DNA from: Paraburkholderia ribeironis
GTDB lineage: Bacteria; Pseudomonadota; Gammaproteobacteria; Burkholderiales; Burkholderiaceae
Assembly (NCBI RefSeq): GCF_900019265.1
Contig: NZ_CYGX02000115.1
Span: 1 to 35,365, forward strand
Length of the DNA stretch: 35,365 bases
Reading direction: 5' to 3'
Part shown: positions 23,119 to 30,992 of the stretch, piece after piece
Numbering within the stretch: the first letter of the stretch is position 1
How the letters are laid out: each line of letters starts with the position of its first letter
The notes under the pieces: generated by a model
Database searches by the model: none
Seen by the model: only the letters and a program-made list of their open reading frames with translations
What the model was told of the DNA's origin: nothing
Translations under genes and position numbers: made by a program

Positions 23119-24234
23119 TCAACCGGTTCGCGCGGCATCGAGCGCTCGAACCGCCGCGCGCAAACTTTCTTCGAAGCGGGCCCATTGCGCGTCGTTCGCG
23201 GGCAGGCCGACACGCACGCTGCCCGACGCCGTGAACAGTCGCGTCCACACGCCGCCCCGCGCCAGCGCTTCATGCAAACCGGCGGCGCGTGCATCGTCGG
23301 TCCATGCGAATAGGGGCGTGCTGCGCGTCGCGAAACCGTGGTCATGCAACAGCGCGACCAGTCGCGCGCTTTCGCTGGCGAGGCGCGTGCGCATTTGCCG
23401 TTGCCATGCCTCGTCGGCGAACGCGGCGCTGACGGCATGACGCGCCGGACCGCTGACCGTCCACGCGCCCAGCGTGCGACGCAACGAGTCGAGCAGCGCG
23501 GGCGCGGCGAGTACGAACCCCGCGCGCACGCCCGCGAGACCGAAAAATTTGCCCGGCGAGCGCAACACGATCAGGCCGTCGAGATGCGTGCTTGCCGCGA
23601 GCGACGCCGCGGGCATCGTATCGGCGAACGCTTCGTCGACCAGCAACGTGCCGCCGCGTGCGCGCAACTGCGCATGCCAGTGCAGCAGCTGGTCCACGCC
23701 CAGATGCTCGGCGGTCGGATTGTTAGGATTCACGACGATTGCGTGAGTGAGCGCATCGGGCAAGCGCTGCCAGCGCACATCCAGCGGCGCGACGTGATGC
23801 CCGGCACGGGCGAACGCGGGTGCATATTCGCTATACGTGAGCGGCGCGATGCCGACCGTCGCACGCGGCAGCAGGGCGGGCAGCGCGCGAATCGCTGCCT
23901 GGCTTCCGGCGACGGGCAGCACGTGCGCCGCATCGGGCGCGCGGTAGTAGCGTGCGGCGCAGGCGGCGAAGCCATCGCCTTCGTCAGGCAGGCGGCGCCA
24001 GGCATCGGCGGGAACCGGCGGCACCGGATAGCCGTGCGGATTGATTCCCGTCGACAGGTCGAGCCACTGCGCGTACGGAATGCCGTAGCGCTCGGCTGCT
24101 TCGTGCAGGTTGCCGCCGTGCGCGACCGTATCGGGCGTGGCGCTGGCGTGGGCGCGGCGCATCGGGTCTGACATTGGATCGGTCATCCGCTCAGTCATCC
24201 GCTCAGTCATTCGCTCAGTCATCCGCTCAGTCAT
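23119..24234 (-). CDS. cobD: L-threonine-O-3-phosphate decarboxylase CobD
   Basis: A 371-residue PLP-dependent class I/II aminotransferase-fold enzyme. It makes (R)-1-amino-2-propanol phosphate, the linker between the corrin ring and nucleotide loop (named CobC in the Pseudomonas nomenclature). It shows HGGNLHEAAERYGIP, DLSTGINPHGYP, NPNNPT (169-174), Asp200 and the PLP lysine Lys229 in RSPGKFFGLAGVRAGF. The N-terminus is odd: residues 1-24 are four MTER, then MTDP and MSDP, encoded by a 12-bp tandem repeat. The true start may be any of the ATGs from 24234 to 24162, the last giving MRRAHASATPDTVAHGG. It follows cbiB directly and uses the same repeat region. Confidence 0.9.
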   Translation of the reverse strand: MTERMTERMTERMTERMTDPMSDPMRRAHASATPDTVAHGGNLHEAAERYGIPYAQWLDLSTGINPHGYPVPPVPADAWRRLPDEGDGFAACAARYYRAPDAAHVLPVAGSQAAIRALPALLPRATVGIAPLTYSEYAPAFARAGHHVAPLDVRWQRLPDALTHAIVVNPNNPTAEHLGVDQLLHWHAQLRARGGTLLVDEAFADTMPAASLAASTHLDGLIVLRSPGKFFGLAGVRAGFVLAAPALLDSLRRTLGAWTVSGPARHAVSAAFADEAWQRQMRTRLASESARLVALLHDHGFATRSTPLFAWTDDARAAGLHEALARGGVWTRLFTASGSVRVGLPANDAQWARFEESLRAAVRALDAARTG

Positions 24235-24258
24235 TCACTCAGTCATTCGATCAGCCAT
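24163..24258. repeat. 12-bp tandem repeat spanning the cbiB stop and cobD start
   Basis: Eight degenerate 12-bp units read on the minus strand as ATGACTGAGCGG with variants. Unit 1 (24258-24247) contains the cbiB stop; unit 2 (24246-24235) contains an in-frame TGA; units 3-8 are the first codons of cobD. Each unit begins with an ATG, so the array offers a ladder of possible start codons. Confidence 0.96.
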
Positions 24259-25186
24259 GCAACGGCACGCTCAGCAAGGCCAGCACGATCAGCATCGCCA
24301 GCCACAGAATCACCGTTCGCTCGACCAGCATCAGCGCGGCAGTCACGTGACTGGCCCGCGCGGGGTGTCCGAAGCCGAGCGTCGGCCGATGTTCGAGCAC
24401 GCCGTGATACACCGCCGGCCCGCCGACCAGCACGTTCAGACTGCCCGCGCCGGCGGCCATCACCGGCCCGGCGTTCGGGCTGTCCCAGCGCGGCGCCTGC
24501 TCGCGCCAACACCGCCACGCGGTGTGCGTGTCGCCGAGCAGCGCATAGCTGGTGGCGGTCAGTCGTGCGGGAATCCAGTTGAGCACGTCGTCGAGGCGCG
24601 CCGCGGCCCAGCCGAAGCGCAAATAACGCGGCGTTCGATAACCCCACATTGCGTCGAGCGTGTTGGCCAGCCGAAACCCGAGCGCGCCTGGACCGCCCGC
24701 GATCGCGAACCAGAACAGCGCGCCGAAGATCGCATCGTTGCCGTTTTCGAGTGCCGATTCGACGGCGGCACGCGAGAGCGCGGCTTCGTCGGCCTGGGCG
24801 GTTTCGCGCGACACGATCCGCGCGGTCAGCAAGCGCGCCTGCGCGAGATCGCGTTGGGTGAGCGCGTGCGCAATTGGCGCGATGTGATCGTGCAGACTGC
24901 GCGCGCCGAGCGCGAACCACAACAACGCGACATGCACGCCGCAGGCCGCATAAAACGGCAGCGCGGCAACCAGCAACCACGCGATCAGCACCGGCGGCAG
25001 CACCGCCAGCGACCATGCGAGCAAGCCCTTGAGCCGCAAACGCCGGCCCGCGTTGTAGCGCTTCTCCAGGCGCATCGCCCAGTTGCCGAATCCCACCAGC
25101 GGATGAGCCCTGCCGGGTTCGCCGAACCAACGGTCGACGGCCACGCCCGCGGTCGCCAGCGTCGCGATGAGAGGCAACGACAGCAT
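24251..25186 (-). CDS. cbiB: Adenosylcobinamide-phosphate synthase CbiB
   Basis: A 311-residue integral membrane enzyme (also called CobD in Pseudomonas) that amidates adenosylcobyric acid with aminopropanol (phosphate) to form adenosylcobinamide (phosphate). Typical stretches: VDRWFGEPGRAHPLVGFGNWAMRLE near the N-terminus, ALTQRDLAQARLLTARIVSRETAQ, ESALENGNDAIFGALFWFAIAGGPGAL, and four to five hydrophobic segments. The ATG at 25186 shares its A with the TGA of cobU (TGATG), indicating coupled translation. Its product CobD partner is encoded directly downstream, so the linker supply and its use are side by side. Confidence 0.94.
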   Translation of the reverse strand: MLSLPLIATLATAGVAVDRWFGEPGRAHPLVGFGNWAMRLEKRYNAGRRLRLKGLLAWSLAVLPPVLIAWLLVAALPFYAACGVHVALLWFALGARSLHDHIAPIAHALTQRDLAQARLLTARIVSRETAQADEAALSRAAVESALENGNDAIFGALFWFAIAGGPGALGFRLANTLDAMWGYRTPRYLRFGWAAARLDDVLNWIPARLTATSYALLGDTHTAWRCWREQAPRWDSPNAGPVMAAGAGSLNVLVGGPAVYHGVLEHRPTLGFGHPARASHVTAALMLVERTVILWLAMLIVLALLSVPLHG

Positions 25187-25740
25187 CACGCGCGGCCCGC
25201 GCTTTTCAGCGCCAGCGGCAGGCCCGCGACCATCATCGTGGCGGTGCTGCTCACTGCGGCGATGCGCTGATTGAGTCGGCCGAGCTCGTCGACGTAAAGA
25301 CGCGTGGCCGCGCCGAGCGGCACTACGCCCAGGCCGATTTCATTGCTGACCACGATCACCTTGCCTTGTGCATTGCGCAGGGCCGCTTCGAGCGCGGCGA
25401 CGTGCGCATGGTACCGATCGATCGGCAGCGCTTCGCCTTCGGCCGGACAGAGCAGGTTGACGAGCCACAGCGTCAGGCAGTCGATCAGCGTGCAATGGCC
25501 GGTCGCGTCGCTTTGCGTGAGCGCGCCGGCCAGATCGACGCCCGCTTCGAGCAGTTGCCAATGCCCAGGACGTCGTGCGCGATGGTGCGCGATGCGCGCG
25601 CTGAATTCGGCGTCGTCGGCCACGCGGGCGGTGGCGATGTAGGTGACGGGGAGGGCGCTGTCGCTGGCAAGCTGTTCGGCGTGCACGCTCTTGCCCGAGC
25701 GGGCGCCGCCGAGAACGAAGGTGAGGTCGCGGGGAGTCAT
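25186..25740 (-). CDS. cobU: Adenosylcobinamide kinase / guanylyltransferase CobU
   Basis: A 184-residue bifunctional enzyme (CobP in Pseudomonas) that phosphorylates adenosylcobinamide and then transfers GMP to it, producing adenosylcobinamide-GDP for CobS. The P-loop GGARSGKS is at residues 11-18. HHRARRPGHW carries the guanylylated histidine region, and LIDCLTLWLVNLL and VSNEIGLGVVPLG are family hallmarks. It is the first gene of the minus-strand run cobU-cbiB-cobD-btuF and is divergent from cobQ across 256 bp, which must contain both promoters. No cobalamin riboswitch is recognisable in that gap. Confidence 0.95.
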   Translation of the reverse strand: MTPRDLTFVLGGARSGKSVHAEQLASDSALPVTYIATARVADDAEFSARIAHHRARRPGHWQLLEAGVDLAGALTQSDATGHCTLIDCLTLWLVNLLCPAEGEALPIDRYHAHVAALEAALRNAQGKVIVVSNEIGLGVVPLGAATRLYVDELGRLNQRIAAVSSTATMMVAGLPLALKSAGRA

Positions 25741-25942
25741 CGCATGATTGTACCGGCGTGCAGCGCAGGCCGGCGCGATGGGATAATGCTGCGTGCCGTG
25801 CGCGGCGTTGCTGAACGAGGGCTTCGTTGCTGCATGAACGATGCGCGAATGCCGGCCGGGTTTTGCCAGCGGTTTCCGGACGTTTTGCCCGGACTTCCGC
25901 CTCCTGACCGCGACCCGAACACCGCCGGACTGCCGTCCCTTT

Positions 25943-25972
25943 TCATTGTCATTGTCTTCATTGTCATTGTCT
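25943..25972. repeat. 15-bp perfect tandem duplication upstream of cobQ
   Basis: tcattgtcattgtct occurs twice in succession (25943-25957 and 25958-25972), each with an internal cattgt duplication. The array ends 24 bp before the cobQ GTG, in the presumed leader. Confidence 0.95.
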
Positions 25973-25996
25973 TAACGCCGCCGAGCCCGACACCCC

Positions 25997-27523
25997 GTGA
26001 CCACCGCATCGATTCCGACTCCGACTTCGCAGGACGCCCCAGCCGTGCCGCGCGGCACACTGATGATTCAGGGCACCACGTCCGACGCCGGCAAGAGCAC
26101 GCTGGTGGCTGGTTTGTGCCGACTCGCGCGGCGCGCCGGGGTGCGCGTGGCGCCGTTCAAGCCGCAGAACATGGCGCTCAACAGCGCGGTGACGGTCGAC
26201 GGCGGCGAGATCGGCCGCGCCCAGGCGTTGCAGGCGGTGGCCGCGGGGATAGCCGCGCACACCGATCTGAATCCGGTGCTGCTCAAGCCGACCAGCGATC
26301 GCGGCGCGCAGGTGATCATCCACGGCAAGGCGCGCATGAATCTGGACGCACGCGCGTATCACGACTACAAACCCATCGCGTTCGACGCGGTGCTGCAATC
26401 GTATGCACGCCTGCAGGCGGCGTACGACACGATCTTTGTCGAAGGTGCGGGCAGTCCTGCCGAGGTCAATCTGCGCGAACGCGACATCGCCAACATGGGT
26501 TTCGCGGAAGCCGTCGATTGCCCGGTCGTGCTGGTCGCCGACATCGATCGCGGCGGCGTGTTCGCGCATCTGACCGGCACGCTCGCGTGCTTGTCGGCGA
26601 GCGAGCAGGCGCGGGTGCGTGGCTTCATCATCAACCGCTTTCGCGGCGACGTCAGTTTGCTCGAGCCCGGCCTGGACTGGCTGGAAGCGAAGACCGGCAA
26701 GCCGGTGCTCGGCGTCGTCCCGTATCTGCACGGTCTGACGCTCGACGCCGAAGACATGCTGCCGCCCGAGCTACGCGCGGCGCATAGCGGCGACGCGGGA
26801 CAAATGCTGCGGGTGGTCGTGCCCGTGCTGCCGCATATCAGCAATCACACCGATTTCGACGCGCTGCGCGCGCACCGCCAGGTCGATTTTCACTACGTGC
26901 GGAGCGGCACAGCGCCGCCGCCGGCCGATCTGATCATCCTGCCGGGCTCGAAGAACGTGCGCGGTGATCTGGCGTTTTTGCGCACACAGGGCTGGGACGC
27001 GGTGCTGCAAAGACATCTGCGCTACGGCGGACGGGTGATCGGCATTTGCGGCGGCATGCAGATGCTGGGCCGCGAAGTGGCCGATCCGCACGGCGTGGAG
27101 GGTGCGCCGGGGACGTCGGCGGGGCTGGGCTGGCTCGATTATTCGACGCTCCTCACGCGCGACAAGACACTGAAGAACGTGACCGGGCACCTTGCGCTGC
27201 CGGGTTCGCCCGCAGTGACCGGCTACGAGATCCACATGGGCGAGACGCGCGGCCCAGCGCTGGATACACCCGCGTCGCGGCTGGACGACGCGCAAGGCGC
27301 GCATCCCGACGGCGCGCTGTCCGCCGACGGCCAGATTCTCGCCAGCTATGTACACGGCCTGTTCGACACACCGGCCGCGTGCGCCGCGTTGCTCGCGTGG
27401 GCGGGGCTGAGCGACGCCGAAAAAATCGACTATGCGGCGTTGCGCGAGGCTTCGCTGGATCGTCTCGCGGATACGCTCGCGGATCACCTCGACCTTGCGA
27501 AGCTCTTTGCGGCGGTTGGTTGA
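25997..27523 (+). CDS. cobQ: Cobyric acid synthase CobQ
   Basis: A 508-residue amidotransferase that amidates four side chains (b, d, e and g) of adenosylcobyrinic acid a,c-diamide using ATP and glutamine. The N-terminal dethiobiotin-synthetase-like ATP site is MIQGTTSDAGKSTLV (residues 23-37). The C-terminal class I glutaminase has nucleophile Cys351 in GICGGMQMLG and the later catalytic His in YVHGLFDTP. The GTG at 25997 gives a 22-residue leader before the conserved start; a later ATG at 26063 could also serve. It is divergent from cobU and stands alone on the plus strand. Its presence shows that the cell processes incomplete corrinoids, not only complete B12. Confidence 0.95.
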   Translation: MTTASIPTPTSQDAPAVPRGTLMIQGTTSDAGKSTLVAGLCRLARRAGVRVAPFKPQNMALNSAVTVDGGEIGRAQALQAVAAGIAAHTDLNPVLLKPTSDRGAQVIIHGKARMNLDARAYHDYKPIAFDAVLQSYARLQAAYDTIFVEGAGSPAEVNLRERDIANMGFAEAVDCPVVLVADIDRGGVFAHLTGTLACLSASEQARVRGFIINRFRGDVSLLEPGLDWLEAKTGKPVLGVVPYLHGLTLDAEDMLPPELRAAHSGDAGQMLRVVVPVLPHISNHTDFDALRAHRQVDFHYVRSGTAPPPADLIILPGSKNVRGDLAFLRTQGWDAVLQRHLRYGGRVIGICGGMQMLGREVADPHGVEGAPGTSAGLGWLDYSTLLTRDKTLKNVTGHLALPGSPAVTGYEIHMGETRGPALDTPASRLDDAQGAHPDGALSADGQILASYVHGLFDTPAACAALLAWAGLSDAEKIDYAALREASLDRLADTLADHLDLAKLFAAVG

Positions 27524-27571
27524 CCGGGATCAGCGCGAATCTGGTGATTAGATCCTATTGAGAAACAATCA

Positions 27572-27597
27572 AAGCCGCAGGAGCGGTTTTTCGGCTT
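27572..27597 (+). terminator. Weak terminator downstream of cobQ
   Basis: CCGC-AGGA-GCGG (27575-27586) is followed by TTTTT; an alternative larger pairing is AAGCCG with CGGCTT. It lies 50 bp after the cobQ stop. The short stem makes this tentative. Confidence 0.45.
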
Positions 27598-27674
27598 ATT
27601 TGGTTCGAATAGAGTTTCGGCATCGACGGCCGGCTGCCGGCCCGTCCTCGTCCTCCTCCATCAAAGGATTCGTC

Positions 27675-28091
27675 ATGAACTCGAACCGTTCCGCCGATCT
27701 GGCTGCCTTGGTCCTTCGCGTCGCCTTGGGCGTGCTGTATCTCGCCCATAGTCTGCAGAAGATTTTCGTTTTTACGCTGCCCGGTACGGCGCAATTTTTC
27801 GTTTCGCTCGGCTTGCCGGGGTGGCTCGGCTATCTGACCGCTTTCGTCGAACTGATCGGCGGCATCGCGCTGCTGTTGGGCGTGCAGGTCCGCTGGGTCG
27901 CGCTGGTGTTGCTGCCGTTCATGCTTGGCGCGATGTCGGCGCATCTGCATAACGGTTGGGGTTTTGCGTCGCCGAACGGCGGCTGGGAATATCCGGCATT
28001 CTGGGCAGTGACGCTGGTGGTGCAAGCGCTGCTCGGTGGCGGCGTGCTCGCGGTGAGCGGGTCAAAGGCACCACGCGTGGCGGCTGCCTGA
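27675..28091 (+). CDS. DoxX family inner-membrane protein
   Basis: A 138-residue four-helix membrane protein of the DoxX family. It begins LAALVLRVALGVLYLAHSLQKIF, the typical DoxX first helix, and continues PGWLGYLTAFVELIGGIALLLGVQVRWVALVLLPFMLGA. Some DoxX proteins take part in thiosulfate or quinone redox chemistry or oxidative-stress complexes; nothing here identifies a substrate. The ATG at 27675 has AAAGGA 7-8 bases upstream; the frame is open to 27558 without family similarity. It is a single-gene unit closed by a strong bidirectional terminator. Confidence 0.9.
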   Translation: MNSNRSADLAALVLRVALGVLYLAHSLQKIFVFTLPGTAQFFVSLGLPGWLGYLTAFVELIGGIALLLGVQVRWVALVLLPFMLGAMSAHLHNGWGFASPNGGWEYPAFWAVTLVVQALLGGGVLAVSGSKAPRVAAA

Positions 28092-28139
28092 AGGGTTGGC
28101 CGGGTTGGCCGGTCGCGCACCGATCCCGCGCCCGGCAAC

Positions 28140-28175
28140 AAAAAAGCACGCGCCGCGAGGCCGCGTGCTTTTTTT
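28140..28175. terminator. Bidirectional rho-independent terminator
   Basis: A perfect 13-bp stem, AAAAAAGCACGCG (28140-28152) with its complement (28162-28174), has T-runs on both strands. It serves the DoxX gene on plus and the thioesterase gene on minus. Confidence 0.93.
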
Positions 28176-28220
28176 GCGTCATGCGCCGGCGCCGGCCATT
28201 AGTGCGCCGCGCCCGTCCGC

Positions 28221-28640
28221 TCAATACAACACGATCTGCGTGCAGCGAAACAGCGCCATCGTCTTGCCATTCGGATCGGTGACGGTAGCGTCCCACACCT
28301 GCGTGCTGCGTCCCAGATGCACACTCTTGGCGACCGCGCGGATCGTGCCTTCGGTCGCGGTGCCGAGAAAGTTGCTTTTCAGCTCGATGGTCGTGAAATT
28401 GCGCGCCGTCTCCGGCAGATGCGCGAGGCAAGCGTAGCCGCACGCGGTGTCGGCGAGGCCGATCACGGTGGCGGCATGCAAAAAGCCGTTCGGCGCAAGC
28501 AATTCGGCGCGCACCGTCAATTCCGCGGTGAGAACGCCTTGGTCCAGCGACACCACGTGTATGCCCAGTAGCCCTGGCAGCTTGCCCCGCTGGCGTTCGT
28601 GCAGGTGTTCGACAGTGTATTCCGGGCGCAGTTTGCTCAT
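28221..28640 (-). CDS. PaaI-type hotdog-fold thioesterase
   Basis: A 139-residue single hotdog domain of the PaaI/YbgC-like thioesterase superfamily, expected to hydrolyse acyl-CoA thioesters. The PaaI-like active-site stretch is APNGFLHAATVIGLADTACGYA: Asn51, Gly52 and His55 followed by Asp64 on the central helix. The C-terminal strands (IRAVAKSVHLGRSTQVWDATVTD, GKTMALFRCTQIVLY) complete the fold. The substrate is unknown. ATG 28640 was chosen since the family starts there; an upstream ATG (28733) adds 31 residues without similarity. It is divergent from the ParA-like gene. Confidence 0.88.
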   Translation of the reverse strand: MSKLRPEYTVEHLHERQRGKLPGLLGIHVVSLDQGVLTAELTVRAELLAPNGFLHAATVIGLADTACGYACLAHLPETARNFTTIELKSNFLGTATEGTIRAVAKSVHLGRSTQVWDATVTDPNGKTMALFRCTQIVLY

Positions 28641-28849
28641 GAGATTCGGGTCCTCGGTCAAAAAAAATGGCTGGATGGAGCGGTCGATTCGCCATCGGGG
28701 GCTTCGCCGCGCTGGATTTGTCGATATTATCAACGGCTGGATCGGCGGGTGATCTTAAAAGCGGTACGGATCGCAAACCGCCGGCGCGTGTCAGAGTGAT
28801 AGCGCGGCAAACCGGCTGGCGGTACCCAGCCTTCTTTCCGGGGGAATTC

Positions 28850-29488
28850 ATGACGGTGATCGTGGTGGCGAATCCAAAGGGCGGCGTGGGCAAAAGCACG
28901 CTGGCGACCAATCTGGCCGGGTATTTCGCCGCGGCGGGCGAATGGGTCGCGCTGGCCGACCTCGACAAGCAACACTCCGCGCACGCATGGCTGGAGCTGC
29001 GGCCCGACACGCTGCCGGCCATCGAAACCTGGGAAGTCAACCCGGACACCCCGGCCAAGCCGCCCAAGGGCCTCGAGCACGCGGTCATCGATACGCCGGC
29101 CGGGTTGCACGGCAATCGCATGAGCATCGCGCTGGATCTGGCCGACAAGGTGATCGTGCCGCTGCAGCCGTCGATGTTCGATATTCTCGCCACCCAGGAA
29201 TTCCTCGAGCGGCTGGCCAAGGAAAAGGCGGTCAGGAAAGGCGCGATCGAAATCGGCGTGGTCGGCATGCGCGTCGACGCCCGCACGCGCTCCGCGGAGC
29301 AGCTGCATCGCTTTGTCGAGGGATTGAAGCTGCCTGTGCTGGGCTATCTGCGCGACACGCAGAACTACGTGCAACTGGCGGCGCACGGCCTGACGTTGTG
29401 GGACGTCGCGAAAAGCCGCGTGGAGAAGGATCTGGAGCAGTGGCAGCCGATCGTCGAATGGACCGATGGGGCGGCGCGAAAGACTTGA
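28850..29488 (+). CDS. ParA-family ATPase (orphan)
   Basis: A 212-residue deviant-Walker ATPase of the ParA/MinD group. The motif KGGVGKST (residues 10-17) has the signature lysine Lys10, followed by LADLDKQHSAHAWLELR (Walker A') and HAVIDTPAGLHG (Walker B). The short length and lack of an N-terminal HTH match small stand-alone ParA-like proteins that position cargo in cells; no ParB-like gene or centromere-like array is next to it. The GGGGAA ribosome site is 4-5 bases before the ATG at 28850. Its cargo cannot be read from this context. A 242-bp non-coding region with a tandem repeat follows before panD. Confidence 0.9.
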   Translation: MTVIVVANPKGGVGKSTLATNLAGYFAAAGEWVALADLDKQHSAHAWLELRPDTLPAIETWEVNPDTPAKPPKGLEHAVIDTPAGLHGNRMSIALDLADKVIVPLQPSMFDILATQEFLERLAKEKAVRKGAIEIGVVGMRVDARTRSAEQLHRFVEGLKLPVLGYLRDTQNYVQLAAHGLTLWDVAKSRVEKDLEQWQPIVEWTDGAARKT

Positions 29489-29680
29489 AGCAACCCGCGC
29501 AGTCGTGCGGCACCGCCCGCTTGTCGGGGGGCTTGCGCGGTGAACGGGGAAACGACGCGCGGTCAGTAGCGCGGTGATTGCGCCAATCGGCGTGCTAATA
29601 AGGCGTGCCAATGGGAGTGCCCGGTGCGCGTCTGCACCGAGCGTCGAAGCCAGCGAAAAAAGCCGATGCTGTGGCGCCGC

Positions 29681-29740
29681 TCAGGGCCGCTCAGGGCCGC
29701 TCAGGGCCGCTCAGGGCCGCTCAGGGCCATTCAGGTCCAG
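29681..29740. repeat. 10-bp tandem repeat running into the panD stop codon
   Basis: Four exact copies of tcagggccgc (29681-29720) are followed by tcagggccat and tcaggtccag. The first three bases of the last unit (29731-29733) are the panD stop codon on the minus strand. GGCC in each unit is self-complementary, so the transcript could fold in many registers. Confidence 0.96.
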
Positions 29741-30117
29741 TTCTGCGTGGGCACGTGGTCGCGGCTGCCCTTGATCCGGTTGTTCTCGTCGACGAACACC
29801 AGATCCGGCTTCCAGCCCGCCTTCAGTTCCGCTTCATCGACCACTGCGAATGCCGCGATGATCACCAGATCGCCCAGCTGCGCGCGCCGCGCGGCCGAAC
29901 CGTTCAGCGAAATCATGCCGCTGCCGCGCTCGCCCTTGATCGCGTAGGTCGAGAAGCGCTCGCCGTTGTTGATGTTCCAGATGTCGATCCGTTCGTTTTC
30001 GACGATATTCGCTGCTTCCAGCAAATCTTCGTCGATCGCGCACGAGCCTTCGTAGTGCAGCTCGCAGTGCGTGACCGCGACGCGGTGAATCTTCGACTTC
30101 AGCATGTTGCGTTGCAT
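29731..30117 (-). CDS. panD: Aspartate 1-decarboxylase PanD
   Basis: A 128-residue pyruvoyl-dependent enzyme making beta-alanine from aspartate for pantothenate and CoA. The proenzyme is cleaved between Gly24 and Ser25; the motif YEGSCAID is seen at exactly that spot, so Ser25 becomes the pyruvoyl group. Other family stretches are LHYEGS, NGERFSTYAIKGERGSG and NGSAARRAQLGDLVII. ATG 30117 gives the standard MQRNMLKSKIHRVAVT start. It is 41 bp downstream of panC, its partner in the pathway: PanC condenses beta-alanine with pantoate. Confidence 0.96.
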   Translation of the reverse strand: MQRNMLKSKIHRVAVTHCELHYEGSCAIDEDLLEAANIVENERIDIWNINNGERFSTYAIKGERGSGMISLNGSAARRAQLGDLVIIAAFAVVDEAELKAGWKPDLVFVDENNRIKGSRDHVPTQNWT

Positions 30118-30158
30118 GATCAATCCTGTATGGCTTCAGTTGCGACTTCTTTGCGGCT

Positions 30159-30992
30159 TCAGATTTCGAGGTTGTCGATCAGACGGGTCGCGCCGAGTTT
30201 GGCCGCGGCCAGCACGACCAGTGGCGCTTGCGCGTCTTGCGCGCCCGGCGGCAGCAGGTTCGAGCGCTTGCGCACCGCGACGTAGTCGGGCTGCCAGCCG
30301 CGTGCGGCCAGCGCCGCCATCGCCGCCTGTTCGAGTTTTGCGAAGTCGCGCTCGCCGGCGAGAACCGCATCGCGCACCCGATTGAGCTCGGCGGCCAGCA
30401 TCGGCGCCTCGGCGCGTTCGGCGGCCTGCAGATAGCGGTTGCGCGAGCTGAGCGCGAGGCCGTCGGTGTCGCGCACGGTTTCGGCGGCAATGATGTCGGT
30501 CGGCAGCGCGAACTGGTGGCACATGCTGCGCACGATCATCAGCTGCTGGTAATCCTTCTTGCCGAACACTGCGACGCGCGGCTGCACGCACGACATCAGC
30601 TTCATGACGACGGTGCACACGCCCTGGAAGAAACCGGGCCGGAATTCACCTTCGAGAATGTCGCCCAGATCGTGCGGCGGATGCACGCGGTACTCCTGCG
30701 GTTCCGGATACAGATCCTTTTCCGTCGGCGCGAACAGCACGTAGACATTTTCTTTTTGCAGCTTCTCGATGTCGGCTTCGAGCGTGCGCGGATATTTGTC
30801 GAAATCTTCGTTCGGACCGAACTGCAGCCGGTTGACGAAAATGCTCGCCACCACCGGGTCGCCGTGCTGGCGCGCGAGGCGCATCAGCGACAGATGGCCC
30901 TCATGCAGATTGCCCATGGTCGGCACGAAGGCCGTGCGATTCTGGCCTCGCAACTGGTCGCGCAATTCATGGATCGAGCTGATGACTTTCAT
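30159..30992 (-). CDS. panC: Pantothenate synthetase PanC
   Basis: A 277-residue ligase that joins D-pantoate and beta-alanine with ATP to give pantothenate. It has the nucleotidyl-transferase HxGH motif as HEGH (30-33) within PTMGNLHEGHLSL, then FVNRLQFGPNEDFDKYPRTLE, FGKKDYQQLMIV and RDTDGLALSSRNRYL, which is the KMSKS-like loop region. The length is normal. ATG 30992 fits the conserved start MKVISSIHELR; the frame is open to 31049. It lies between scpA (219 bp upstream, 30993-31210 with no feature seen) and panD. Confidence 0.96.
   Translation of the reverse strand: MKVISSIHELRDQLRGQNRTAFVPTMGNLHEGHLSLMRLARQHGDPVVASIFVNRLQFGPNEDFDKYPRTLEADIEKLQKENVYVLFAPTEKDLYPEPQEYRVHPPHDLGDILEGEFRPGFFQGVCTVVMKLMSCVQPRVAVFGKKDYQQLMIVRSMCHQFALPTDIIAAETVRDTDGLALSSRNRYLQAAERAEAPMLAAELNRVRDAVLAGERDFAKLEQAAMAALAARGWQPDYVAVRKRSNLLPPGAQDAQAPLVVLAAAKLGATRLIDNLEI

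Noticed and set aside
25741..25996. Second cobalamin riboswitch in the cobU/cobQ gap
   Set aside because: No B12 box or GCAACGGTAAGCG-like element was found on either strand.
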